In this document: one piece after another, positions 52,031 through 60,447 of the stretch
Layout: every line of letters begins with the position of its first letter
Numbering within the stretch: position 1 is the stretch's first letter
NCBI RefSeq assembly: GCF_007859655.1
Contig: NZ_CP042304.1
Coordinates: 3,660,501-3,724,500 of the forward strand
Direction: 5' to 3'
DNA length: 64,000 nt
Source of the DNA: Devosia ginsengisoli
Lineage (GTDB): Bacteria; Pseudomonadota; Alphaproteobacteria; Rhizobiales; Devosiaceae
Made by a program: the position numbers and the translations under genes
Notes under the pieces: model-generated
Databases searched by the model: none
Told to the model about the DNA's origin: nothing
The model's input: only the letters and a program-made list of their open reading frames with translations

Positions 52031-53851
52031 ATGGCCGCTGCACCCCTTCTTTCGCTCCAGAATATCCATTTGACCTTCGGGGGCACGACGCTGCTTGAAA
52101 GCGCCGAACTCATCGTGTCGCCGGGCCAGCGCATCGCGCTGGTGGGGCGCAATGGCTCGGGCAAGTCGACCCTGCTCAAGATCGCCTCGGGCGATGTGAC
52201 CCATGATGGCGGCGTGCGCTTCGTCGAGCCGAGCGCCACCCTGCGCTACCTGCCGCAGGAGCCGGACCTGAGCGCCTATGCGACGACGCTTGACTATGTC
52301 GAGGCAGGGCTGGGGCCGGGCGATGACGACTATCGCGCGCAATATCTGCTGACCTCGCTGGGGCTGACCGGGGCGGAAGACCCGAAAAACCTGTCGGGTG
52401 GCGAAGGCCGCCGCGCCGCTCTGGCGCGGGTGCTGGCGCCCAAGCCCGATATCCTGCTGCTGGACGAGCCGACCAACCATCTCGACCTGCCGGCCATCGA
52501 ATGGCTGCAGGCCGAACTCGATAGTTTGCGCTCGGCCATGGTGCTGATCAGCCACGACCGGCGCTTCCTCTCCGACCTCACCAAGGCCACGGTGTGGCTC
52601 GACCGCGGCGTGACGCGGCGGCTCGACAAGGGCTTTTCGGCCTTCGAGGCCTGGCGCGACCAGGTGCTGGAGGAAGAGGAGCGCGACCGCCACAAGCTCG
52701 ATCGGCAGATCGTGCGCGAGGAACACTGGCTGCGCTATGGCGTGACGGCGCGGCGCAAGCGCAATGTCGGCCGGCTGGAGCGCCTGGCCGGGTTGCGGCA
52801 GGATCGGCGCGAGCAGCGTCGCGTGACCGGCTCGGTCAATATGCAGGTGTCGGAGGGTCGTACCTCGGGCGCGCTGGTGGTGGAAGCCGAAGGCATTTCC
52901 AAGCGCTATGGCGACCGGGTCATCGTCGAGGATTTCTCGACCCGCGTGCTGCGCGGCGACCGGATCGGCATTGTTGGCCCCAATGGCGCCGGCAAGACGA
53001 CGCTGATCAAGATGCTGACCGGATTGCTGGAGCCCGATAGCGGGAGCATCCGGCTCGGCTCGGCGCTGGAACTGGCCATGCTCGACCAGGGCCGCGCCAA
53101 GCTGCATCCCGATACGCGGCTCAAGGAAGCACTGACCGGGGGCGGCTCGGATACGCTGCAGATCAACGGCCAGCCCAAGCATGTCGTGGGCTATATGAAG
53201 GACTTCCTGTTCGGCCCCGAACAGGCTAATACGCCTATCGGCAAGCTCAGTGGCGGCGAGCGGGCGCGCGTGGCTCTGGCCCGGGCTTTGTCGCTGCCCA
53301 GCAACTTCCTGGTGCTGGACGAGCCGACCAACGACCTCGATCTCGAGACGCTCGACCTCTTGGAAGAGATGGTGTCGGACTATGCCGGTACGGTCATCGT
53401 GGTCAGCCACGATCGCGATTTCCTCGACCGGGTGGCGACTTCAGTGATCATTGCCGAGGGCGATGGTATCTGGACCGAATATGCCGGCGGCTATTCCGAC
53501 ATGGTGATCCAGCGCGGCGAGGGCGTCACCGCCCGCGAGCCGGTGGTGAAGGCGCACAAGCCGGGCAAGACGGCACTGGTGCAAACCACGGCGGCGGTTT
53601 CGGCAGCGCCCAAGCGCAAGATGAGCTTCAAGGAAAAGCACGCGCTGGAAACCCTGCCCAAGACGATCAATGCGCTCGAAGACGAGATCAAGGCGATCAA
53701 TGCGGCGCTGACCGATGCGGATTTTTACACGCGTGACCCGGCGGGGTTTGCGGCGAAATCCAAGGCGCTGATGGAGGCCGAGGCCAAGCGGGCAGCGGCT
53801 GAAGAGCAGTGGCTGGAGCTGGAATTGCTAAGGGAGGAATTAGAGGGGTAG
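52031..53851 (+). CDS. uup: ABC-F family ATPase (Uup-like)
   Basis: 606 aa, two ABC domains in one chain without membrane segments. Domain 1: GRNGSGKST, LSGGEGRRAALA, LLLDEPTNHLD. Domain 2: GPNGAGKTT, LSGGERARVALA, LVLDEPTNDLD. A linker with charged helices (EEEERDRHKLDRQIVREEHW) lies between them, and a C-terminal coiled coil (about residues 525-606) is Uup-like. ABC-F proteins act on ribosomes or, for Uup, also on DNA structures. ATG 52031 (MAAAPLLSLQNIHLTFGG) fits the family; a start 27 bp earlier would fall inside the hairpin tail. Confidence 0.9.
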   Translation: MAAAPLLSLQNIHLTFGGTTLLESAELIVSPGQRIALVGRNGSGKSTLLKIASGDVTHDGGVRFVEPSATLRYLPQEPDLSAYATTLDYVEAGLGPGDDDYRAQYLLTSLGLTGAEDPKNLSGGEGRRAALARVLAPKPDILLLDEPTNHLDLPAIEWLQAELDSLRSAMVLISHDRRFLSDLTKATVWLDRGVTRRLDKGFSAFEAWRDQVLEEEERDRHKLDRQIVREEHWLRYGVTARRKRNVGRLERLAGLRQDRREQRRVTGSVNMQVSEGRTSGALVVEAEGISKRYGDRVIVEDFSTRVLRGDRIGIVGPNGAGKTTLIKMLTGLLEPDSGSIRLGSALELAMLDQGRAKLHPDTRLKEALTGGGSDTLQINGQPKHVVGYMKDFLFGPEQANTPIGKLSGGERARVALARALSLPSNFLVLDEPTNDLDLETLDLLEEMVSDYAGTVIVVSHDRDFLDRVATSVIIAEGDGIWTEYAGGYSDMVIQRGEGVTAREPVVKAHKPGKTALVQTTAAVSAAPKRKMSFKEKHALETLPKTINALEDEIKAINAALTDADFYTRDPAGFAAKSKALMEAEAKRAAAEEQWLELELLREELEG

Positions 53852-53874
53852 GGGCAGGTAGCGTCTTCCAGAGA

Positions 53875-53960
53875 CCTCATGGTGAGCTTGTCGAACCACG
53901 AGGTCGAGCGAGTGGAGCTATCGTGCCACGCTCTCGTGGTTCGACAGGCTCACCATGAGG
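53875..53960. repeat. 28-bp inverted repeat (CCTCATGGTGAG family), copy 1
   Basis: Arms 53875-53902 and 53933-53960 begin and end CCTCATGGTGAGC...CCACGAG and its complement, with one mismatch and a 30-bp spacer. It lies between the ABC-F gene and the convergent lacI. A rearranged relative is at 61397-61500. Confidence 0.85.
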
Positions 53961-53988
53961 GCTACTGAGGCAATGACCTCATGCCCCC

Positions 53989-55038
53989 TCAATCCTTCCA
54001 GTCGAATTTCGGTTCGGTCAGCTGCTGCAAGCCTTCGGGGCCTTCGCCGGCGATGCGGCGGAGCAGGACGGAGCCGAGGCGGCGGCCGGCATCGACGAAA
54101 TCCTCGAATACCGTTTCGGCGCCCGGCTGGAACTGGGCGAACATCTGTGAGGATTGCTTGGCCACCACATGGGCGGTCTGGCCGACCACGCGACCGGCCT
54201 CGTTGAGGCCGCCGATGACGGCCAAAGCCGAGACCTCGGAGGCGCAGACCCAGCCGTCCGGACCATCGGGGCGCTTGGTGCGTTTCATCACGTAATTGCG
54301 GATGGCGTCGGTCGGGCTGCCCAGGTTCACGTCGGCGGCAAATTCGTGCTCGATGCCGGCCTCGGCGGCAGCGCGGGCCATGCCGGTCTTGAGGTGATCG
54401 GTATAGGTGAGCGCGCTGTCGGGCAGCACGATCGAGACCTTCCGGCAGCCCTTTTGTACCAAGCGCTTCACCGCGCCATAGGCATAGGACTCGTTGTTGA
54501 AATCGACAGAAGGGTGCTGCTCGGGCCAGTTGGTGCGGCCGTGACTGACAAAGGGAAATTCGCTGTCGATGAGAAAGCGGATGCGCTCGTCGAAACTCTC
54601 GGCCTTGGAGAAGATGACGCCATCGGCCATGCGGTTGCGCACGATGTGGCGGATCGGCTCGATCGGCTGCACATTGCGGAACAGGGGTGTGATGACGACG
54701 TGATAGGCCGTGTCGCGCACCGCCTCGGTGAGGCCGGTGACGATGGAAGAGCCGAAGCCGTAGATCTGTTCATCCGGCTCGAGCACCAAAGCGATGACAT
54801 TGGTGCGGCCGGTCTTGAGGCGGAGGGCCGCCCGGTCGGGCAGGTAGCCGATCTCGGCGGCGATCTTCTGCACCCGGTCGCGCGTTTCCTGTGCGAGTTC
54901 CGGCGCATTGTTGAGGGCGCGGGAAATCGTGGTGACGGCAAAGCCCGTCATCTGCGCAATGGTCTTGAGCGTCGGCTTGCCGGATGGCTTGACGCCGCGC
55001 TTGCCCTTGGCCGCAGTTGGCAGGTCGTCATCGGACAC
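53989..55038 (-). CDS. LacI-family transcriptional regulator
   Basis: 349 aa. HTH TLKTIAQMTGFAVTTISRALNN, hinge GYLPDRAALRLKTGRTNVIALVL, and ligand domain with ADGVIFSKAESFDERI, FPFVSHGRTNWPEQHP and GCRKVSIVLPDS. Clear paralogue of 40213-41250 (shared IALVL, DFPFVSHGRT-like and RLGSVLLRRI/TRLLLRRI segments). No sugar operon is adjacent, so its target is probably elsewhere. A palindrome GACGTACGTC at 55151-55160 upstream may be its site. Confidence 0.87.
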   Translation of the reverse strand: MSDDDLPTAAKGKRGVKPSGKPTLKTIAQMTGFAVTTISRALNNAPELAQETRDRVQKIAAEIGYLPDRAALRLKTGRTNVIALVLEPDEQIYGFGSSIVTGLTEAVRDTAYHVVITPLFRNVQPIEPIRHIVRNRMADGVIFSKAESFDERIRFLIDSEFPFVSHGRTNWPEQHPSVDFNNESYAYGAVKRLVQKGCRKVSIVLPDSALTYTDHLKTGMARAAAEAGIEHEFAADVNLGSPTDAIRNYVMKRTKRPDGPDGWVCASEVSALAVIGGLNEAGRVVGQTAHVVAKQSSQMFAQFQPGAETVFEDFVDAGRRLGSVLLRRIAGEGPEGLQQLTEPKFDWKD

Positions 55039-55343
55039 GTCGTATACCCCCTGGCACCGCGATTTTCTGCGGCGGCGCCTTTGTTAAGCGGCGACAACAA
55101 CAGATTGTTTCGCCCAGTTCAAGCGCGCCAAGGGGCGCAAGGCATTGATGGACGTACGTCAAAATATGAATCCCCCGCCGATTTCTGGCATAGGTCCAAA
55201 GTCGAGTAGTCTTTTTCCAAAAAACTGCATTGTCTGGTCGCTGCGCGTCTAGCAATCGCGACCAAACGCTCCTATCTTGCCGTCACGCATCGGCACTTGC
55301 CGATGCTTCGCGTGTCGTTCAACCCCGCAGGAAAGGAATGAAG
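55039..55343. other. Intergenic region with structured elements
   Basis: No gene seen in these 305 bp. Contains GACGTACGTC (55151-55160), TGGTCGC/GCGACCA (55235-55241, 55258-55264) and a perfect hairpin GCATCGGC-ACTT-GCCGATGC (55287-55306). The last two stand just before a small ORF and may form a leader or small RNA. Confidence 0.45.
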
Positions 55344-55451
55344 ATGTCTCCATTTATTACCTTCACTATCCATGCCGGTTGTCCGCTCGTACGCACCAAC
55401 CTGCATGCCGCCAAACGGTGGCAAGGGACCTGTCGCTGCAAACGAATGTGA
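55344..55451 (+). CDS. Possible 35-aa small protein
   Basis: ATG 55344 follows AGGAAAGGA at good spacing (an ATG at 55338 is also in frame). The product begins MSPFITFTIHAGCPL and ends GTCRCKRM, with three Cys and a basic end. I do not recognise it. A good ribosome-binding site and the preceding hairpins are the only support. Confidence 0.3.
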   Translation: MSPFITFTIHAGCPLVRTNLHAAKRWQGTCRCKRM

Positions 55452-55573
55452 CCTGCTGTCACGCCTTCGTCTCAGTTTTCCGATAGACCCCCAGCGTTGC
55501 CGGCCAGCGAGTGCGATTCGTTTTCGCGCTGTGATTTCTGGCCCCGCGCAATGTGCAAGTGGAGCATCCACAA

Positions 55574-55798
55574 ATGCAGGAACGCAGTCTCGACCGGGCT
55601 CAGGCCCATAAGCCAATTGTCATAGAAGTCGCCGGCGAACCGCTCGGCGTCGTGGTGCTGCATGCCGAAGGCGGCTACCGTTTCCTCGCGGTCAAGCTGC
55701 CGGCTTTCGCCATTGACGGCCAGCAGTTCGAAACCGTCGAAAAGGCGCATTTCGCCGTATCGCAGGCCGTCCGCAAGGGCGGCGCCGACGCAGCCTGA
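55574..55798 (+). CDS. Small conserved-looking protein of unknown function
   Basis: 74 aa: MQERSLDRAQAHKPIVIEVAGEPLGVVVLHAEGG followed by FLAVKLPAFAIDGQQFETVEKAHFAV in sequence, a likely small beta-rich domain. ATG 55574 has GGAG 8 bp upstream; a GTG 21 bp earlier is possible. No family recognised. A hairpin lies just downstream. Confidence 0.6.
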   Translation: MQERSLDRAQAHKPIVIEVAGEPLGVVVLHAEGGYRFLAVKLPAFAIDGQQFETVEKAHFAVSQAVRKGGADAA

Positions 55799-55818
55799 CT
55801 TCGGATACCCCCTCCCAA

Positions 55819-55837
55819 CCTCCCCTGATAGGGGAGG
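55819..55837. terminator. Palindrome between convergent small genes
   Basis: CCTCCCCT-GAT-AGGGGAGG, perfect 8-bp stem. Same motif as the C/G-block repeats; may terminate both flanking genes. Confidence 0.5.
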
Positions 55838-55853
55838 GGCCTAAAGGGGACTC

Positions 55854-56054
55854 TCAATCATCATTGGTGGCGTTGAGTTCGTCCGGGTGCCGGCCTTCGC
55901 CGGCCGGTGCCGGCGGATCGAGCGCGATGTCGATTGCCTCGGCCAGGGCCTCGACATCGATGCGCACCGCGCCGTTTTGCGCCTGGCGTTCCAGCTCGGC
56001 TTTTATCGCCGTGGCGATGGCCTGACGGCGGTCGTTTTCATCATCCATTGCCAT
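55854..56054 (-). CDS. Small acidic protein of unknown function
   Basis: 66 aa from ATG 56054 (MAMDDENDRRQAIATAI); ATG 56048 is also possible. Helical N-terminal part (KAELERQAQNGAVRIDVEALAEAIDIAL) and an acidic tail ending NATNDD. Overlaps the upstream membrane-protein gene by 14 bp, so the two are probably co-translated. Not recognised. Confidence 0.55.
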   Translation of the reverse strand: MAMDDENDRRQAIATAIKAELERQAQNGAVRIDVEALAEAIDIALDPPAPAGEGRHPDELNATNDD

Positions 56055-56187
56055 CGATGGAAATCCCCTGCTCGTCCACGCGCACTTCAATGCCGGGGCG
56101 GGTCTGCTGCTGGTAGGTATAGATGGCAAAGCCGACAACCGCGACCAGCAGGATGGCGATCACGGCATAAAGACCATTGCGATTCAT
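56041..56187 (-). CDS. Small single-pass membrane protein
   Basis: 48 aa. One transmembrane helix (LYAVIAILLVAVVGFAIYTY), then TRPGIEVRVDEQGISIDGNG facing the periplasm. ATG 56187 is preceded by AGGAG. Similar short proteins occur widely in Rhizobiales (recollection); function unknown. 53 bp after phnN on the same strand. Confidence 0.65.
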   Translation of the reverse strand: MNRNGLYAVIAILLVAVVGFAIYTYQQQTRPGIEVRVDEQGISIDGNG

Positions 56188-56240
56188 GGAGAACTCCTGA
56201 CGCTTGACGTGCCGGAGCAACGCGCCAGAAGCGCAAGGGT

Positions 56241-56807
56241 TCATTCCTGTGCGGCGATGGTGCGCAAGGCCATGACGAAGGCGGTGACGCCGATGGCGAG
56301 CAGGCCCGAATTGTCGATGATGATGGGGGTGATGCCCGATGGCACGGGGGCGCTTTCGCGGGCCAGCCGCGCGGTAATCTGGTCGCCGCTTTCGCGCCCG
56401 CGCTTGATGAGCCGCTCGGCGCGGCAGGAAATCTCGGCCGTGATGAGGACCACGGCGCAGCTCGGATACCGGTCCAGCGCCTCGGCCACGACATGGCGGG
56501 AGACATTGGCGACCACGGTCTTGCCCAGAGCCAGGTCGGTATCGAGGCTGAGCGGCAGGGCATAGCGCAGATTATGCGCATCCCAGGACAGGGCGAAGCG
56601 GCCCGCCGCGTCCAGCTCCCGGAAGGTCTCGGGATCCATGCTGTCATGGTCCTCGACTTCGGCGTCGGTCGGGCGGGTGACGATGCGGCGCACGAAGACG
56701 AAGCGCTTGTCATTGCCCAGGGCATGGCGGGCGCCTGCTATCAGCGTGTCCTTGCCCACCCCCGAGGGGCCGACGACCAGGACAAGTGAGCCGAGCGGTC
56801 GCGCCAT
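56241..56807 (-). CDS. phnN: Ribose 1,5-bisphosphate phosphokinase PhnN
   Basis: 188 aa. P-loop GPSGVGKDTL (residues 13-22), then RFVFVRRIVTRP and HDSMDPETFREL, guanylate-kinase-like. PhnN phosphorylates ribose 1,5-bisphosphate to PRPP in the C-P lyase route. Follows phnM by 4 bp. Confidence 0.9.
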   Translation of the reverse strand: MARPLGSLVLVVGPSGVGKDTLIAGARHALGNDKRFVFVRRIVTRPTDAEVEDHDSMDPETFRELDAAGRFALSWDAHNLRYALPLSLDTDLALGKTVVANVSRHVVAEALDRYPSCAVVLITAEISCRAERLIKRGRESGDQITARLARESAPVPSGITPIIIDNSGLLAIGVTAFVMALRTIAAQE

Positions 56808-56811
56808 CGTA

Positions 56812-57951
56812 TCAGTTGACCCTTTCGCCCTGCCGCCAGACGCTGCGGATGACCGGCAACCCGTCCACTACCCGCACGCGCACCAGGTCGGCCCGCTTGC
56901 CCACGGCGATCTCGCCGCGATCCTCGAGCCCGGCAGCGCGGGCCGGATTGCGCGTGACCGTGGCTAGCGCCTCGGGCAGCGCGAGTCCATCGACGCGCTG
57001 CGGCAGCACGAAGGCGGCCTGCAGCAGGGCGAAGGGCACGTAGTCGGAGGAGAGGATATCGAGCAGTCCGGCCCGCACCAGGTCGGTGGCCGAGATATTG
57101 CCGGAATGGGATTTGCCGCGCACCACATTGGGCGCACCCATCAATATGGCGAGCCCCGCATCATGGGCGGCGGAGGCCGCTTCCAGCGTGGTGGGGAATT
57201 CCGAAATCGCCACGCCATCGGCCACACCCTCTTCGACATGCAGCAGGGTCGTGTCGTCATGGCTGGCCAGCGGCAGGCCCAGCTCTTTGGCGCGCGCGAC
57301 GATATGGGCGCGATTGGGTGCCGAGTGGCGGTCATGCTCGGCCTGCCTGGCGGCGAGATAGGCGTCGAGCTCGACCTGGCTGCGGCCGATCTTGTCCTTG
57401 TAGAAGCGCTTGTAGTCGTCGAGCGAGCGGAACTGGCGCTGGCCCGGCGTGTGATCCATCACCGAGGCGAGGCGGGTATGCTCGTGGCCGGCATGGGCCT
57501 CGAACTGGGCGATGACGTCATGCGCGGGCAGTTCGCAGCGCAGATGCACGAAATGCTCTGATCGCAGCCAGCCATCACGACGGCCGGTCTCGATGGCGCC
57601 GGTGAGCTTTTCGACATGCTGGCCCATATCGGGCAGGTCGGGGTCCGAGCCGATGCGCACGGCGTCGAATACCGTGGTGATGCCCGAGCCGATGATCTGC
57701 ACGTCATGGGCATGGAGCGAGGCCATGGCATCCCAGAACACGCCGGGGCGGGGCCGGTAATGGCTTTCGAGATGGTCGGTATGCAGTTCCACGAGGCCGG
57801 GGATCAGGTAATCGCCGTCGAAATCCTCGCCCGATTGCGCCGGGCCTTCATCCACTGCGGCGATGACGCCGTTATCGAGGGTGATGCTGCCCTCGACAAT
57901 GCTGTCGGCCAGCACGATACGGGCATTACGGAAGCGGGTCTCAGCCGTCAC
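56812..57951 (-). CDS. phnM: Ribose 1-methylphosphonate 5-triphosphate diphosphatase PhnM
   Basis: 379-aa amidohydrolase-fold enzyme. Metal motif ELHTDHLESHYRPRPG (about residues 55-70), SVMDHTPGQRQFR, LASHDDTTLLHVEEG, and SSDYVPFALLQAA. It releases pyrophosphate from the C-P lyase intermediate. Start overlaps the DUF1045 gene stop by ATGA. The core phnGHIJKL genes are not in the window. Confidence 0.92.
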   Translation of the reverse strand: MTAETRFRNARIVLADSIVEGSITLDNGVIAAVDEGPAQSGEDFDGDYLIPGLVELHTDHLESHYRPRPGVFWDAMASLHAHDVQIIGSGITTVFDAVRIGSDPDLPDMGQHVEKLTGAIETGRRDGWLRSEHFVHLRCELPAHDVIAQFEAHAGHEHTRLASVMDHTPGQRQFRSLDDYKRFYKDKIGRSQVELDAYLAARQAEHDRHSAPNRAHIVARAKELGLPLASHDDTTLLHVEEGVADGVAISEFPTTLEAASAAHDAGLAILMGAPNVVRGKSHSGNISATDLVRAGLLDILSSDYVPFALLQAAFVLPQRVDGLALPEALATVTRNPARAAGLEDRGEIAVGKRADLVRVRVVDGLPVIRSVWRQGERVN

Positions 57952-58643
57952 GAGGCATCCCCGAGCTTGAAATCGCCGACCCGGCGGAATGGCTTGCCGG
58001 CCTCCTGCTCGTGGAACAGCGATAGCCGGTCGAGCAGGATGGGTTCGTCGAGGATCGGGCCGAACCAGGTATTGGCCGCCGTCGCGATGTCGTGTGCATC
58101 GCTTTCGGCCAGCCGGTCGGTCAGCGTCATGTGGAAGCGGTATTCTTCGAACACATAGGGATAGCCATAGGCGTCGAGCAGTTCGATCTGCCGCTCGCTG
58201 AGCCCCTTGCCAGCGCGGGCGGCGCGATCCTTGACGCTCATCGGGGCGCGGAAGGGGTCAAAATCCTCGACCACATGAGCGGCAAAATCCTGCAAGGCCT
58301 CGTTCTCGCCATCCAACATCAGCGCGAGGAACCCTTGCAGGGAAGCAAGCTGGAGCCGGCCGAGATCGATGGGCTGGTGTTTCGGAGCGAATTCGGCAAG
58401 CGCGGCGCGCAGCTCGGCTTCGCTGGCGCCATCGACCAGCGCCATCGGCGCCTTGATCGTGGCGTGAAAGCCGTAGCGATTTGCCGATTGGGTGAGATTG
58501 AGCAGCCGGTCGCGGTCTATGCCGGCCACCGGGCCGCTGAACAGATCGCCATCGGCGGCATCGCGGCCCAGCCAGGTGGCGGCCCGCTCCCACAGATTGC
58601 TGGTGGCGGCGGGGGCAAAATAGATCGCGAATCGTTCTGTCAT
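57948..58643 (-). CDS. DUF1045 phosphonate-metabolism protein
   Basis: 231 aa of the DUF1045 family (2H-phosphodiesterase-like). The two His motifs appear as [12 protein letters not shown] and YRFHMTLTD, with [23 protein letters not shown] at the N terminus. The family is found beside phnM/phnN; its reaction may be cyclic-phosphate hydrolysis. First gene of this three-gene operon. Confidence 0.88.
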   Translation of the reverse strand: MTERFAIYFAPAATSNLWERAATWLGRDAADGDLFSGPVAGIDRDRLLNLTQSANRYGFHATIKAPMALVDGASEAELRAALAEFAPKHQPIDLGRLQLASLQGFLALMLDGENEALQDFAAHVVEDFDPFRAPMSVKDRAARAGKGLSERQIELLDAYGYPYVFEEYRFHMTLTDRLAESDAHDIATAANTWFGPILDEPILLDRLSLFHEQEAGKPFRRVGDFKLGDAS

Positions 58644-58688
58644 CGGAACTCCTTACCCCGCCGGCTAGTCGGACTCTGTGTCGGTCGT

Positions 58689-58700
58689 TTGACAATTGTC
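58689..58700. promoter_or_regulatory. TTGACA and GACAATTGTC palindrome between phn and glycerate-kinase genes
   Basis: TTGACA at 58689-58694 overlaps the perfect palindrome GACAATTGTC (58691-58700) in the 114-bp divergent gap. A matching -10 is not clear. Confidence 0.35.
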
Positions 58701-58757
58701 CACGCTACCCATTGCTGGCTACCCTTGCCCGCACCGAATCGCAAGCCGAGAGAGACG

Positions 58758-60014
58758 ATGGACCGCGCCCTGCTCGAACAGATGTTCCGCCAAGCCGTGG
58801 CCCAGGCGCAACCGGCTTTGGCCGTGAGCCGGCACCTGCCGGAAAAGCCCAAAGGACGCACCATTGTCATCGGCGCCGGCAAGGCTTCGGCCCAGATGGC
58901 GCGGGCGTTCGAGCAGGCCTGGGACGGGAAGCTGACCGGGCTGGTGGTGACGCGCTATGGCTATGCCGAAGCCTGCGAGCGGATCGAAATCGTCGAGGCG
59001 GCGCATCCGGTGCCTGATGAAGCGGGGTTTCTCGCGGCGCGGCGGATGCTTGAAACGGTTTCGGGTCTCGGTCCCGACGATCTGGTCGTGGCGCTGATTT
59101 CGGGCGGCGGCTCGGCTTTGCTGCCGGCCCCGGCGCCGGGGCTGACGCTGGATGACGAACAGGCCATCAACCGGGCGCTGCTGGCCTCGGGCGCACCCAT
59201 CGGGGTGATGAACCTGATCCGCAACCAGTTTTCCACGATCAAGGGCGGGCGGCTGGCCGCTCATTGCGCGCCGGCGCGCGTGGCGACCCTTGTCGTCTCC
59301 GACGTGCCGGGGGACGATCCGGCTTTGGTGGCTTCGGGCCCGACCATTCCACTGGCCGGCTCGCGTGAACTGGCGCGCCAATATGCCGAACTCTATCGGC
59401 TGGACCTGCCGGAACCGGCCCGGGCACTGCTGGCGGGCGACGGCAATCCGGCGCCGAAGCCGGATGATGCCGTCTTTGCCCGCAACAGCGTCAGCACCAT
59501 CGCCTCGGCTGCCTTGTCGCTGGACGCGGCGGCGGAACTGGCGCGGGAGCAGGGGATCGAGGCGGCCATTCTGTCCGATTCCATCGAGGGGGAATCGCGC
59601 GACGTGGCGCAGGTGCATGCGGCCATGGCGCGTGAAATCGCCCAGCGCAACCGGCCGTTCAACAAGCCCGTCGTGCTGCTGTCGGGCGGCGAAACTACCG
59701 TGACCCTGCGCGGCAAGGGCGGGCGGGGTGGGCGCAATGCCGAATTCCTGCTGGCTCTGGCCATTGCCATTGACGGGGTGGACGGCATTTCGGCTTTGGC
59801 GGCCGATACCGATGGCATCGATGGCTCAGAGGACAATGCCGGGGCCTTTGTCGATGACACCACGGCGACACGCCTGCGCCAGGCGGGCGTTGACCCGCTG
59901 GCGGCGCTGGCGGAAAATGACGCCTGGGGCGCCTTCAACGCCGTGGGTGACCTGCTGGTGACCGGGCCGACTGGCACCAATGTCAATGACTTCAGGGCGA
60001 TACTCATCCGGTGA
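58758..60014 (+). CDS. Glycerate 2-kinase, MOFRL family
   Basis: 418 aa. [20 protein letters not shown] at the N terminus, [18 protein letters not shown] in the middle, and the C-terminal MOFRL domain [20 protein letters not shown]. Phosphorylates glycerate to 2-phosphoglycerate (often annotated hydroxypyruvate reductase or TtuD-like). ATG 58758 follows GAGAGAGACG; the frame is open far upstream but that part is antisense to DUF1045. Confidence 0.87.
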   Translation: MDRALLEQMFRQAVAQAQPALAVSRHLPEKPKGRTIVIGAGKASAQMARAFEQAWDGKLTGLVVTRYGYAEACERIEIVEAAHPVPDEAGFLAARRMLETVSGLGPDDLVVALISGGGSALLPAPAPGLTLDDEQAINRALLASGAPIGVMNLIRNQFSTIKGGRLAAHCAPARVATLVVSDVPGDDPALVASGPTIPLAGSRELARQYAELYRLDLPEPARALLAGDGNPAPKPDDAVFARNSVSTIASAALSLDAAAELAREQGIEAAILSDSIEGESRDVAQVHAAMAREIAQRNRPFNKPVVLLSGGETTVTLRGKGGRGGRNAEFLLALAIAIDGVDGISALAADTDGIDGSEDNAGAFVDDTTATRLRQAGVDPLAALAENDAWGAFNAVGDLLVTGPTGTNVNDFRAILIR

Positions 60015-60026
60015 GGAGAGCGGAGA

Positions 60027-60374
60027 ATGGCGAAAGTACTGGGCATTGGCGGCATGTTTTTCCGCTCGCGCGATACCAAGGCGCTGGCCGCCTGGTATGA
60101 GCAGCATCTGGGCATTACCGAACTGTGGCAGCAGGAACAGGGAATGACGGTTTTCGCGCCCTTCAAGCAGACGAGTGACTATTTTCCGGCCGACAAGCAG
60201 TGGATGATCAATTTCCGTGTCGATGATCTCGACGGGATGATGAGCCAGCTCAATGCGGCTGACATTGCCACCGAAACCCGGCCGGATGAGTGGGACACGG
60301 CGGAGACCGGCCGCTTCTGTCGCCTGCACGATCCGGAGGGCAACCAGATCGAACTGTGGCAGCCGCCAAAATAA
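60027..60374 (+). CDS. VOC-superfamily protein (glyoxalase-like)
   Basis: 115 aa, one VOC module: FFRSRDTKALAAWYEQHLGI and CRLHDPEGNQIELWQP, with likely metal ligands such as E (IELW). GAGGAGAGCGGAG precedes ATG 60027. Follows the glycerate kinase by 12 bp. Substrate unknown. Confidence 0.8.
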   Translation: MAKVLGIGGMFFRSRDTKALAAWYEQHLGITELWQQEQGMTVFAPFKQTSDYFPADKQWMINFRVDDLDGMMSQLNAADIATETRPDEWDTAETGRFCRLHDPEGNQIELWQPPK

Positions 60375-60447
60375 TCATACAATTGCCCCTTGGCAGAGTG
60401 GGGGTGGCTCTGTTCTATACGCCGACTTTTCGGGAAGGAGCCGGCCT

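Noticed and set aside
51838..52098. Leader peptide ORF spanning the ABC-F hairpin
   Set aside because: Runs past the ABC-F start in another frame, has no ribosome-binding site and no sensible composition.
53875..53960. CRISPR or toxin-antitoxin explanation for inverted repeats
   Set aside because: No regularly spaced direct repeats, no cas genes and no small paired ORFs. The signal is an isolated palindrome.
58092..58757. Long N-terminal extension of the glycerate kinase
   Set aside because: It is antisense to the DUF1045 gene, and the family N terminus and ribosome-binding site point to ATG 58758.
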